Below, piece by piece: positions 20,891 through 32,326 of a stretch of DNA of 64,000 nt. The position numbers were made by a program, and so were the translations under genes. The stretch's first letter is position 1. Each line of letters starts with the position of its first letter. The notes beneath the pieces are model-generated. The model searched no databases. It worked only from the letters and a program-made list of their open reading frames with translations, and was not told where the DNA came from. The DNA comes from Roseicyclus sp. (GTDB lineage Bacteria; Pseudomonadota; Alphaproteobacteria; Rhodobacterales; Rhodobacteraceae): positions 3,453 through 67,452 of the forward strand of contig JAGYLB010000115.1 of NCBI GenBank assembly GCA_018401055.1, read 5' to 3'.

Positions 20891-23800
20891 TCATGCCGCG
20901 CGCACTTCATGCAGGCTTGGCGGCAGGCTGCGCCCGCGGGAGAAGGGGCGGGCCTTTGCGCCAAAGACGGTTTCAACCGATTCCGTGAACAGATCCGGGA
21001 ACAGAAGGCGCAATTCGTCCCGCGCCGGATCGCTAAGAGCGGCCAGTGCCATCGCGCCCGGATAGAAGCTTTCGGAGGGCGCGCCGTTGGCAAAGACGAT
21101 CTGGTGGGCGTCGAACATAAGGTGGATATAGGTCACCTTTCGGATGCCCTTGGCCACGCGCGCCTTCGCGCCCGGCCGCCGGGCCAGATGGATGGCGCGC
21201 ACGAGCGTTTCATCGCCGTTGTCGCTGCGCAGCAGGACGCCGTGCTGCGGCGAGACCAGCAGCGGCGCGTCGGCGCCGATCAGTTGGGGCTGGATCAGGA
21301 CCGGGCGGAGCCGGTCGTTCGCCCGCAGTTCAGCCGCTTCGATGTGGCGCTGGGCCAACCATTGCAGGGTCTGCACGCCGTTGTCGCGGGTCACGATCCT
21401 GTCGCCGGGGCGCAGATCCTCCACGGGGCATTCGCCGGTTTCCGTCAGGATCAGCGTGCCAGGAGTGAAGCAGATGACGCCGGTGTTTTCTTGCGTGAAG
21501 CTGTTGCCATCGGGCGTCTGACCAAGGAACACGATCCCGTCGCCCGGGGCGAACTGGGTGTTGTTGGTGTAATCGACGGTCTGACCCCAGACGGTGTTGC
21601 CCACGTTGGACTGGTTGAGGATGCCGTCGTCGGCGTAGTCGTCTTGCAACTCGGCGATGTTGTCGTAGAAGCCGGACAGGTCGATGAAATCGTTGTTGGT
21701 GAGATCGCCGTCATCCAGCGTGCCGGTGTTGCCGGTGTTGAAATCGGTGATCGTGTCGAGCCCGTCGCCGACGCTGTAGACGAAGGTGTCGTTGCCGGCC
21801 CCACCGGTGAGCAGGTCATCGCCCGCGCCGCCCGTGATCAGGTCGTCACCTGCGCCGCCGTCGAGGACATCATTCTCGAATGGCGTGGTCAGGACCTGGA
21901 AATTGTCGAGGCCATAGCTGAGGTTGTCGGTGCCGACCCCGATGCGGAAGACATCGGCGGGGTCGTCGACCGTAACGCTGACCTCGAACAGCTGGTCGTA
22001 GTAGAACGCGGTTCCCGGGCCGGGCGAGGTGACGGTGAAGCTGCCACCGCTAAACGTGCCTTCGGTTACCGTGCTAAGCCGGTGCGGGAACCTCGAAGCT
22101 GAGGATGGCGACGCCGTCGACGTAGACCGTGACCATCCGCGGCCCGGCCACCATCTCGCCCGGATCGGTGGCGAGGATGTCGAAGTTGACCGTTGCTGCC
22201 CCGGCATCCGCAGGGGTGGTGACGTTGGTGCTGACCCATTCCTGGCCAAGGCCCGGAAATGTCCCCAGATAGGTGCCATCTGGCGAGATCTGGCCGCCCG
22301 TGATCGCCGCGCCGTTGGAGGGGACGAACCAACCCTCGATCGTGCCCTCGAAATCGTCGAAGCGGATCTGGGTCGGGACACTCGCCGCGCCACCGCCATC
22401 GAGCGTGTCGTTGTTAAGCGCCGCCCTGCAGCGTGTCGTTGCCTTCGCCGCCGGTGATCAGGTCGTCGTCGTTGCCGCCATCGAGGCTGTCGTTGCCTGC
22501 GCCGCCGTCGAGGGTGTCGTTGTCGTCTTGTCCGAAGATCGTGTCGTTGCCCGCGCCGCCCAGAGGCTGTCGCCGTTGTTGGTGGGCGCAAGGTCGGTGC
22601 CGTCATTGGGCAGGTCATAGGGGGCGAAGAGCGGGTAGTCGGGGTTGTCGGGCGAGACGTCGCCGTAGATCAGGTCGTCGCCTAAGCCACCGTCGATGGT
22701 GTCGTTGCCCTCGTTCCCCTCGATCGTATCGCTGCCTGCGCCGCCCGATACGCTGTCGTCGTCAAAGCCCGCGTCGATGCTGTCGTCGCCGTCGCCGCCG
22801 TCGATCAGATCGTTGTCGTCGCCCGACAGGATGGTGTCGTTGCCCGCGTCGCCGAAGACGGTGTCGCGGTCGTTGAACGCGTCGGGGTCGCCGGGATAAA
22901 ACAAGGGGTTGCCCGATGCGCCGTAGCCAATGTCGGGCAGTCCGGTGCCCGGGTCGGTGCGGGTGTTGATGAAATCGTCGCCATCGCCGCCCGCGACGCT
23001 GTCGCTGCCTGCGCCGCCGAAGATGGTGTCGTTGCCATCGCCGCCCGCGACCACGTCATCGCCGCCCTCGCCATCGATCCGGTCGCTGCCTGCGCCGCCA
23101 AAGATCGTGTCGTTGCCGTTGCCGCCGGTGATCGTGTCGTTGCCGGCATGGACGGCGAAGGCGTCGGCGATATCGAAGGCCGACCCGTTGTCGTGGAAGA
23201 CATCGAAGCTTTGCGTGTTGCCATTGGCATAGGTCAGCGTGACGAGGTGGTTGCCCGGCGCGATCTCGGTGACGGTCGAGGATGTCCAGGTCTCAGCAGT
23301 CGCGATCCAGTCGTTGCCGTAGTCGAAGGCTTCGATCCGCAGGCTTGCGCCGTCGCCGGTGTCGGTGACGAAGACAACGTCGCGGACATCGTCACCGTCA
23401 TTGGCCGTGCCCGCGCCGTCGTCGAGGATGATGGTCGCACTTGTGCCCGCCGCGCCGTCGAAGACGAAGCTGTCTTGCGCAGTGCCGCCAAAAACTGCCG
23501 CGCCATCCACGACAGCCGCACCGCCGACCGCATAGTCGCCCGACAGCAGATCATCCCCTTCGCCGCCCACGATGGAATCGTCGTCGAAGCCGCCGTTGAC
23601 GGTGTCGTTGCCGCCCTCGCCCTGAAGGGTGTCGTTGCCTTCCTGACCATAGATCTCGTCGTTGCCGTCTCCGCCCGTGGCAAGGTCGTCGCCGGTACCC
23701 AGCCACAGCGTGTCGTCGCCAGTGCCACCGGTGAAGGTGTCGTTGCCCTCGCCATTGGGGTCGAAGGCATGGTCGTCATAGACCGCGCCGCCATCCGCGC

Positions 23801-26800
23801 CGGTCAGGCTGTCGTTGCCGCCGCGCGTTTCGACATAGGTGCTGCCATCGTCCAGCGTCGCATCCACGATGTCGTCGTGGTCGGTCAGGACCAGATGCTG
23901 GATGTTCTCGAAGGTCATCACCTCGCCGGTCACCCGGTCGGTGATGGTGCCAGCGCCGGGGCCGGTGAACACGACCTCGACCCCGTTGGGCAGGCCGTTG
24001 AGGGCGATCAGGTCGAAATCGAAGCCACCGTCGATATGCGTGCCGCCGAAGCCCGCGCCGACGACGAAGGTGTCCGCGCCGTCCTGACCCTGCACGACAT
24101 CCGCGCCGCCGTTCAGCACGATGGTGTCGTTGCCTGCGCCGCCCTCGATCCAGTCGTCGCCTGCGCCGGAGGTGATCAGATCATCGCCCGCGTCGCCCAT
24201 CAGCTGATGGTTGTAGCCGCCACCGGTGCCGACATCGCCGCCGGTCAGGGTGTCGTTGCCGCCGCCTGTGCGAAGGTTGGTGGTGCCGTCATCCAGCGTC
24301 GCGTCCACCAGATCGTTGTGATCGGTCAGGATCAGGCTTTCGATGCCCGAGAAGGTGATCACATCGCCGGTGACGAAATCGGTGATCGTGCCTGCGCCCG
24401 GTCCGGTGAAGACCACCACGACCGGGTTGGACAGGGCCGACAGGTTGATGGTGTCATAGTTCTGGCCGGTGGTGACGTCGTCGCCGCCGATGATGGTGTC
24501 GTTGCCGAAGCCGTCCTCGATGATGAAGGTATCCGCATCTGCGCCGCCCATCAGGCTGTCGTTGCCCGTGCCGCCGATCAGCGTGTCATTGCCCGCGCCG
24601 GCATCAATCGTGGTTCCGACCGTGGTGGCCGAGGCATCGACCGCATCATTGCCGGAGCCCAGACGGATTTCCTCGATCTGCGAGAAGGTCGCGCTGTCAG
24701 CACCGGTCACCATCGTCCCGGCCTCGTTGGCGGTAAAGGTGACGCTGGTGTTGCCGGTCAGCGCCGATGCGTCGATCACATCCCAGTCGTCGCCGGTTTC
24801 GCCGCCGACGATCGTGTCGGCGCCATGGCCATCGGCCAGCAAGAACGTATCGCGGTCGGCCTCGCCGAACATCTGGTCATTGCCCGCGCCGCCAACGATC
24901 GTGTCGTTGCCCGCGCCGCCGTAGATCGTATCGTTACCCGCCCCGCCGTCGACACTGTCGTTGCCTTGAAAGGCCGAGACGCTGTCATTGCCCGACGACC
25001 CGATGACCGTGTCGTCACCCGCATAGGTCAGGACGGTCATGCCCTGGGTGCTGGCCGACAGATCGATCAGGTCGTTGCCGGAATCGGTCTGCAAGTTCTC
25101 GATTTCGAAGAATGTGGTGGTGCCGCCGCTGAAGGTCGCAACCCCCTGTTCATCCCCCGTGGCGATGACGGTGATCGGACCCGCGCTGGTGATGTTGAGG
25201 ATGTCGCCAAGCGGACCTTCGCCACCTTCGCCACCATAGACCGTGTCATTTCCCGCCGAAGCATGGAACACATCGCGCCCGGTGCCGCCGTAGGCGAGGT
25301 TGTTGCCCGCGCCCATGATGACTTCGTCATCGCCATCGCCAAGATGGATCTCGTTCTGACCGGTCCCGGTGAAAACAATGTCATTACCCGCTTCACCATG
25401 GAGGGTGTCATTGCCGGTCCCCCCAAAGATCCGGTCAGCCCCGTCGCCGCCAAAGACAAGGTCATTGCCGGCATCACCATAGAGGTGGTCATCGCCCTCG
25501 CCGCCATACACCGTGTCAGCGCCCGCGCCCGCCCGCACGGTGTCATTGCCCGCGCCTGCGTCGATCACGTCGTCGTTGGACCCGTCGGCGGCGTCATTGG
25601 CATCCACCCTGTCACCATCCGGGTCGCCGGTGTAGGCGGCGTCGATCAGGTCGTTGCCGGCCGTTCCGCTGACGATGAAGTTCGCAGCCGGGATGCCCAA
25701 CGCCGCCAGCCAAGCGGGATTGTCTGCCGTCGCAGGCGAAATGCCCACCAGCGTCAGGCTCTCGCCATTCGGGAAGCTCAGGATCGCGTCGCCCGTGCCA
25801 TCCCCATTGGTATCGGTGACCGTGACATCAGCGGTGTTGACCGGATAGCCACCTGCATCGGTCAGGCCCGACACATCCAGCAGATCCACGCCGGTAAAGG
25901 TGCCGTCGCCGTTGTCGATGGGCGCGTCCAGACCGGTGATCGTGTCGCTGCCGTCGCCATTCGATAAGCGGATCACATCCGCCTCGCCGTCATTGCCGAG
26001 GGTGATCAGGTCATCGCCCGCGCCGCCTTCGACCGTGTCTGCGCCGGTTCCTGCAGTGATTGTGTCGTTGCCCGTGCCGCCGAGGATGCTGTCATCGTCC
26101 GCGCCCGCGTCGATCATCAGGCCGAGGCCTGCGGCGCTGGCGTCGATCGTGTCGGCGAAGGCCGTGGCCGTGAACGCTTCGACCTCGGAGAAGGTGATCG
26201 TGTCGGTGCCATCGGTGATCGTCCCGGCCTCGTCGCCGGTCAAGGTGAGGGTGACACCGGTCGTGACCGCGCTGAGGTCGATGGTGTCGAGATCCACGCC
26301 CGTAGTGAACGTCTCGCCCCCGATGATCGTGTCCTGTCCGAAACCATCCTCGATGATGAAGGTATCGGCGTCAGCGCCGCCCATCAGGCTGTCGTTTCCG
26401 ACCCCGCCGAAGATCGTATCATTGCCGGCCCCGCCGTCGATCGTGTCGCCCGACGGCAAGGGTTGGCCATCGACTTGCACAAGGTCCGCATATTCAAGCC
26501 CGGTCGTGTCTGCAAAGATCGGCGACTGCACAACGGGGTCGTTCGACGAGGTCCAGATGATCTGATCGCCGTCGCTCACCGCGATGTCATAGGCAAAATA
26601 GAGGTGGCCCGTCATGTCGGGGCCGATCTGGATCAGCCATGCATTGCCGGTCTCGCCCGTGGTCTGGTTGACGATATCGGATTGCGCAACGGCGTGAATT
26701 TCGGTGCCGACCGGGTAGGTGACGCCGTTGATCGTGATCTCGTTGGTCAGAACCTGTGGCGCGCCAGCGTCTTGCGTGCTGCCGCCGCTGGAGTTCAGAT

Positions 26801-29800
26801 CCTCGAACGCGCTTTCGTCGTCGGTCACCTGAACCGTGGTGCTCGGGGCAGCCGGCGTTGAAGCTGAAGGTGCCGTTGATCAAGATGCCCGAGGTGCCGA
26901 TCTGGCCCGAACTGTCGACGGCGAAAAGGCCGAAGGTGCCGCCGCCGACGAGGCTCTGCTCGTCACCAAAGATCAGGTCGTCGCCATCGCCCCCGTCGAG
27001 GGAGTCCGCCCCTGCACCGCCGATCAGCGTGTCGTTGCCGTCTCCACCAAAGACGAGGTCATTTCCACTGCCTGCGCTGAGAGAATCAGCGCCCGCGCCG
27101 CACGTCGATCGTGTCGTTGCCGTCGCCGCCGTTGATGCTGTCGTTGCCGTCACCGCCATACAGAAGGTCCGCACCCGACCCGCCCAGAACCGAATCGTCG
27201 CCGCCCTGGGCCAGAATCTCCACGCCGTTCGTGTCCGCCCCGGCATCGATGGTATCTGCGGCCGAACTGCCCCAGATCACCTCGATATTGGAGAACGTAC
27301 CGGACGCGCTGCCAGTCACAGCCGTGTAGACCCCGCCGTCATCGGTGTTGAAGATGACGGAGAACCCATTGACGGTCGTGTCGAAATCCAGCGTATCGTT
27401 GCCGTTTCCGCCGTCGATGGTGCTGGTGCCGTCGGTTTCGTCGACGATGAAGAAGTCGTTGCCGTCACCGCCGAGCAGCGTGTCAAAGCCGCTTCCGGCC
27501 TCGATCGTATCGTCTCCGGCACCGCCATCGGCAAGGTCATCGCCGGTGCCCACGTTGAGGTAGTCGTTGCCGTCTTCCCCGAAGATCGTATCATCCCCTG
27601 ACCGGCCGAACACGGTGTCGTTTTCGGTTCCCGCAAGGACGCTGTCGTTACCGGTGCCCGCGTCCAGGTAATCGGCGCCGTCCCCACCTTCGATCGTGTC
27701 GTTGCCTGCGCCCCCCGCGAGCGTGTCGTCGCCCTCTCCGCCTGACAGGCTGTCATTGCCCGATCCGCCGGTGATGCTGTCGGCGCCACCTGCCGCGATG
27801 ATGTCGATGCCCGCGCCGTTGGCCGTGGCGTCGACCACGTCGGAATTCTCGTTCAGGATCAGCGCTTCGATCCCCGAGAAGGTGAGGCTGACGCCGGTGA
27901 CGGTGTCGGTGATCGTGCCCGCCCCGTTGCCGGTGAACAGGATCGTGACCGGGTTCGTCATGCCGGACAGGTCGATGGTGTCGTAGTTCACGCCGGTCGT
28001 GACATCGTCGCCGCCGGTGATTGTGGCAGTGCCGAAGCCGTCGGTGACGATGAAGGTATCCGCGTCGGCCTGACCTTCGAGCAGGTCGGCGCCGCCGCTG
28101 GTGTGCATCACATCGTCGCTAGCCTCGCCCCAGAAGCGGTCGTTGCCTGCGCCGCCGGTGAAGGTGTCATTGCCGTCCAGACCCGTGAAGTTCGACCCTG
28201 ATGCAGAGGCGACGAAAACGTCGTCGAAGCTTGAGCCGATGACCTGTTCGATGTTCACCAGCGTATCGCCTTCGGCGTGGCCGCCGCTTTCGGCCAGCGT
28301 GTCGCTGAAGTTGATGGTGACGGCGGCATCGCTGCCCGAGTAGTCCACGATATCCCAAAACGCGGTGCCGCCGTCGATGCTGTCGGCGCCCACCGATCCG
28401 ATGAACCGGTCGTTGCCGTCGCCGCCGATCAGCGTGTCATTGCCCGCACCACCATCGAGCGTGTCCGAGCCGGTGCCGCCGAGGATGCTGTCGTCGCCAT
28501 CGCCGCCCCGCACGCTGTCATTGCCACTTCCGGCCAGGATGACGTCCGCGCCGGTGCCGCCGTCGATGGTGTCATTGCCGAATTGGCCGCGGATCGTGTC
28601 GTCGCCGTCGCCGCCTTCGATGCTGTCGGCCAGCCCCTCGGCACCATAGGTCACCGTCTGGTTCGCCGCGCCCTCGATCAGTTCAAGGTAGTAGCCCTCT
28701 TCGTCGCGCAAGATCCAGTTGTGATCTTCGAAGGTCGGCTGGATGCTGGTTTCGCCGGGCTGGATCGTTGCGTAGAACTGGAGCGTGCCGGTCTGGTCGA
28801 TCCACCAAAGCTGGATCGGGCCATCGGCGCCGTTGGTCACCGTCAGGTTGGTGGCGGGGCCGTTTGAGGTGCTGGCGTAGTCTGACGGCGTGTACCACTG
28901 GCCGTCGCCGAGGATGAAATCGTTGCCAGCGCCGCCCGACAGGCTGTCGCCGCCCTGGCCGCCCTGGATCTGGTCGGCGCCATCGCCGCCGTCGATCGTG
29001 TCGGCCCCGGCATTGCCGGAGAGAACGTCATTGCCCGCGCCGCCTGCGATGCTGTCGGCACCGTCGCCGCCCCATGCAGTGTCATCGCCAAGGCCGCCGT
29101 CGATGGTGTCGTCGCCCGCGCCGCCCAGCAGCACGTCATCGCCCGCCGCATTCGCGATGTCGATCGTGGTGTCGTTGGTCGACACGATGGTCAGGTTGTC
29201 GATGCCGAAGGATTCGTCGGCCAGTTCCTGATCCGTGGTCGAGCCGAAGCCGATGGTGATCTGGTCGGCGGTGTAGTTGTCGGCCTCAAGCCGCACGCGC
29301 CAGACCTGATCGCCCCACTCGCTGGCGAACCCGAGTTCCTCGTTCTGGGTCTGGACGAAACTGTAGGTATAGGTGACCCCGTCAAGCGTGAGCGTGCCGC
29401 TCCGGGTGGCGTCGAAGGCGGGGTCGTTCCACGCGAACAGTTCGTTGGCGACCTGCTGTCCATTGATGTAGAGTTGGAAGGCATCGCGGTCGGGGCCGAC
29501 CGAGAACATGGTGGCGCCATCCCAGCTGTCGATGATCAGCAGGTCGAATTCGATGACGACCGCGTTGTACCCGTCGGCAAGCTCGAGAAGCTGCGTTGCA
29601 GTCAGCGGGCCGCCGCTGCTGTCGCCATCGGTGCCCTCGAACCGGCCGAGAGACTTCAGCCGAATGAGCGCCGCTCTCGGTAGGGTGTTGTTTATGGTCC
29701 AGCCGGTTCGCGCCGCAACGGCAGAAATCCTCATAAGCGACGACAACTGGCATCGACCTGCAGCACCGGCCACGTCGCCGATGATCAGGTCATCGCGGTC

Positions 29801-31247
29801 TGCCTCGCGTCGATGTCTGTCTTGCCGCCGCCGCCCCGATCGTGTCGTTGCCGGAGCCGCGCCGGCGCATGTCATGGCTGATCGCGATCCCGCGACTGAT
29901 CTCTGTCTGCGCGCGGCGCTTCACCGTCGATCGTGTCGTTCCCGGCGCCACCCATCAGGTCGTCGGCGCCGTCGCCGCCGATGAGGCTGTCGTCGCCGCC
30001 CTCGGCCTCTGCCGCGGCGTACATCTGCACGTTGTCGAGCGAGACCCCGATGCCATCCGCGTTCCCGATGCCCGCGAAGGTCAGCGTGTTCGACCCGTCG
30101 CCCGAGCCGCCGATCAGATGGAATTCGTAATTTGTCCAGCTGCCGTCGGATGGGTTGATCGTGGCGACGACCTCGCCGTTCCAGATCACCTGCAGCTGGT
30201 TGTCGAGCACAGTGCCGTCGTTGGCGTCTGCGACGTCGCCGGCGTCGAAACTCAGGACATAGACCTGACCGTCCTGCACGCCCGCGATGGTTTGGCTGAC
30301 GACCATGTTCTGGCCGGGATTGGCCTCGAGGTCGAGCCAGTTGGTGCCATCGGTCGCGGTCAGCCCGCCACGTCCGTCGCTGTGAAACTCGAGCGCGAAG
30401 CCATTGGCATCGGTCCAGCCGGGGGCGGTGCCGCCGGTGCCCGAGACACCGAACCATGTCGTCGTCATCCCCGTCGTGTCTTCGAAGGACCCGTTGACGA
30501 TCAGGTTCGGCCCGGTGGCGACGAAATCGTCGCCTGCGATCGTGTCGTTGCCGGTGCCGCCATCGACAGTGTCGTCGCCGCGTAAAGCCAGCCGACGTCA
30601 TTGCCGCCATAGGCGAAAATCAGGTCATCGTCATTCCCGGCAAGGTTGTCGGTGTTGTCGACCCTGTCACCCTCCGGATCGCCGGCATAGCTGCCGTCGA
30701 TCAGGTCGGCGTTTTCCGTGCCCTCGACCGTGCCGTCCTTGACGTCGAGCACATAACGGTCGGCGAACATGTTGTAGACGTTGGTTCCGTTCGCGGGTGC
30801 CGCGGTGCCCAGCGTGACCGAGGCGATGGGCTTTGCCTCCAGCGCGTCGGTATAGGTGTTCGGGCCGGTGGACGAGGGGATGAGGTAGATCCGCCCGTCG
30901 GTGTCTTGCATGATCAGCGCATTGACGGTGGCGGTGGTGCCGTCGGTATAGGTGATGACCGTGTTGTTGTAGGTCATCAGCACGTCGAAGGTGCGCGGCG
31001 CGCCGCCGTCGATCAGGAACTGCTCGTTGGCGATGGCGTTGTCGGCGTTGTAGCTGGTGGCGTCGCCATCGGTGCCGGGCCCTGGCGTGGCGGGTGACAG
31101 GGTGCGCAGGTCATATAGCGACAGGGTCTGGTCGCGCTGCGAGCTCAGGCCGTTGAGAGCATTGTGGTTTTCCGAGGTGACGTTGCCCTCGGTGGTGTCG
31201 ATGAACGGGGCAAAGCCAAGCTCGAAAACAAAAAACGTCGTTGGCAT
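20891..31247 (-). CDS. Giant RTX (calcium-binding) protein with C-terminal Hint domain (frameshifted)
   Basis: One gene of about 3450 codons in at least six frames. N-terminus [20 protein letters not shown] at 31247 with AAGGGG upstream. In order of translation: an N-terminal domain (31247-30750); a carbohydrate-binding-like domain starting NLIVNGSFE (about 30510-30030); a lectin-like domain (about 29660-29150); and a VHL-beta-like domain (28862-28670). Long arrays of GGxGxDxxx nonapeptides follow (29140-22460), interleaved with about seven copies of an 80-residue module, then another jelly-roll-like domain (22400-21880). A Hint domain starts [20 protein letters not shown] (about 21470), and the end is [12 protein letters not shown] repeats fold on calcium outside the cell and such proteins leave by a type I system, which is not in the window. 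Frame changes lie near 30585, 29760-29930, 27105, 26855, 22560-22400 and 22085. Function: probably surface attachment or glycan contact. Confidence 0.85.
21000..21475 (-). other. Hint (Hedgehog/intein-type) domain of the RTX protein
   Basis: Begins with the Cys of [20 protein letters not shown], then [20 protein letters not shown], and later [11 protein letters not shown] and [20 protein letters not shown]. This matches the Hint_2 type common at the C-termini of Rhodobacteraceae RTX proteins. There is no downstream extein of any length, so it is not a splicing intein; autocatalytic cleavage or ester formation is possible but not shown. Confidence 0.8.
28670..28862 (-). other. VHL beta-domain-like module inside the RTX protein
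   Basis: About 64 residues between two RTX arrays: [40 protein letters not shown] and [20 protein letters not shown]. The order of an N-rich strand, WxD, GxxxxYxTxxPG, H-x-W and RD follows the beta domain of the von Hippel-Lindau protein and its bacterial relatives. Recognised by eye, without a profile score. Confidence 0.65.
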
Positions 31248-31396
31248 GCGTCGTCGCCCCTTTAACCCATCTACCGTCGGCTGCGGGCGATCTGCCGCCC
31301 CGTGCCAGACACCGGCGCGAACACGGCACGCGGTGACACATGTTAAACGGCACGTGACAGATGAATTTCAGGTTGAAACGGGGATTTTTCGTGGCT

Positions 31397-31426
31397 TTGC
31401 CAACAAGTAATGGCAAGATTTTGCCA
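31397..31426. promoter_or_regulatory. Three alternating TTGCCA/TGGCAA half-sites
   Basis: TTGCCA at 31397-31402, TGGCAA at 31411-31416 and TTGCCA at 31421-31426 form two perfect 6-bp inverted repeats sharing the central half-site, with 8- and 4-bp spacers. They lie about 150 bp upstream of the RTX start codon and just behind the end of soeC. Likely a binding site of a dimeric regulator controlling the RTX gene; the regulator is unknown. Confidence 0.5.
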
Positions 31427-31444
31427 CAAACTTGCGACGGCCTG

Positions 31445-32325
31445 TCAGCCGCGTCTGCCATAGTAGAGGCCGACGACATGCTCGGCTTCGGCAAAGAACA
31501 GCCAGCGCGACGCGGCGATGCCCGTCGCATGGCTGAGCACCGCAAGCCCGCCAAGGACATGGCCCGCGCCCGGGATCAGCACGAGGGTGAGCGGCACGAG
31601 ATAGCCCAGCGTCAAGGCCACTCCCCGCAGTTTGCGGGCGTGCTTGCGACCGATCACATGCACCATCTCGCGCAAGAGGTAGTTGGTGCCCGTGTGCGGG
31701 GCCTCGAAGGCGCGGATGCGCCCGGGTTGCCCCAGACCTGTGGCGGTGGCCAGCGTGTGCCCGGCCTCGGCGAAGCGGGTGTCGCCGAGGCGCCAATGGC
31801 CGATCTGGATCATGCCCGCGACCAGAAGCAGCACGGAGGCCACGGTCAGCTGCCCGGCCAGAAGCGCGCCCCCCGCCAGCGCGACGGATCCGAAATGCAG
31901 CGGCGTCAGGATCTGGTTCCAGCGTGGCACGGTCTTGAGCTGGGTGTAGATCATCGCTGTGGCGATCACGGTCGCCAGCGAGAGCGCCGCGCCCAATCCG
32001 CCCAGGGCAGCGGATGCGCAGGCCGAAGAACACCGCCGGTGCCGCGAAGAGGCCCACTGACCACCAGCGCCGCGACCGCCGCCCATGCCTCGCGGCTGAG
32101 CCAGCTGGTCTGCCATTGGGTGAAGGCCTTGAGCGCGCGTTCGGGATGGCCGAGGTGAAAGGCCGAGGCCATGAGCCCGCCTACGGCAAGCACATAGGCG
32201 ATCAGAAAGAACCAGAACGCCGTCCAGCCGGTGACGGGGGGCAGGCCGAGGCCAAGGAAGATCAACAGACCGAAGCCGAGGCCCGAGAGCGTGGTGAAGA
32301 GGATGACGGACGGTGCCGGATGCAT
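31445..32325 (-). CDS. soeC: SoeC/DmsC-type membrane anchor subunit (frameshifted)
   Basis: DmsC-family quinone-reacting membrane subunit, about 293 residues, with roughly eight hydrophobic helices. The first part begins MHPAPSVILFTTLSGLGFGL and contains GWTAFWFFLIAYVLAVGGLM, ASAFHLGHPERALKAF and TSWLSREAWAA. The second part, in another frame, has GAALSLATVIATAMIYTQLK and ends HVVGLYYGRRG. The break is at about 32050. The ATG at 32325 is one base after the TGA of soeB (32327-32329), so translation is coupled. It would pass electrons from the molybdenum/iron-sulfur subunits to the quinone pool. The SoeABC assignment, against DMSO reductase, rests on the catalytic subunit. Confidence 0.75.
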
Positions 32326-32326
32326 G

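Noticed and set aside
21000..21475. Intein in the RTX protein
   Set aside because: The Hint fold lies at the extreme C-terminus with no C-extein and no His-Asn end, so protein splicing is not expected.
23148..25967. A 939-codon open frame on the plus strand (and many shorter ones) across the RTX gene
   Set aside because: It is the mirror of the RTX nonapeptides: GC-rich repeated codons leave the opposite strand open. Its translation is low-complexity (VVA, VIA, VIVV) without any domain.
20891..31247. CRISPR-like or tandem DNA repeats in the 21-30 kb region
   Set aside because: The repeats have the 27-base period of the nonapeptides, vary at wobble positions and keep a reading frame; there are no spacers of constant length.
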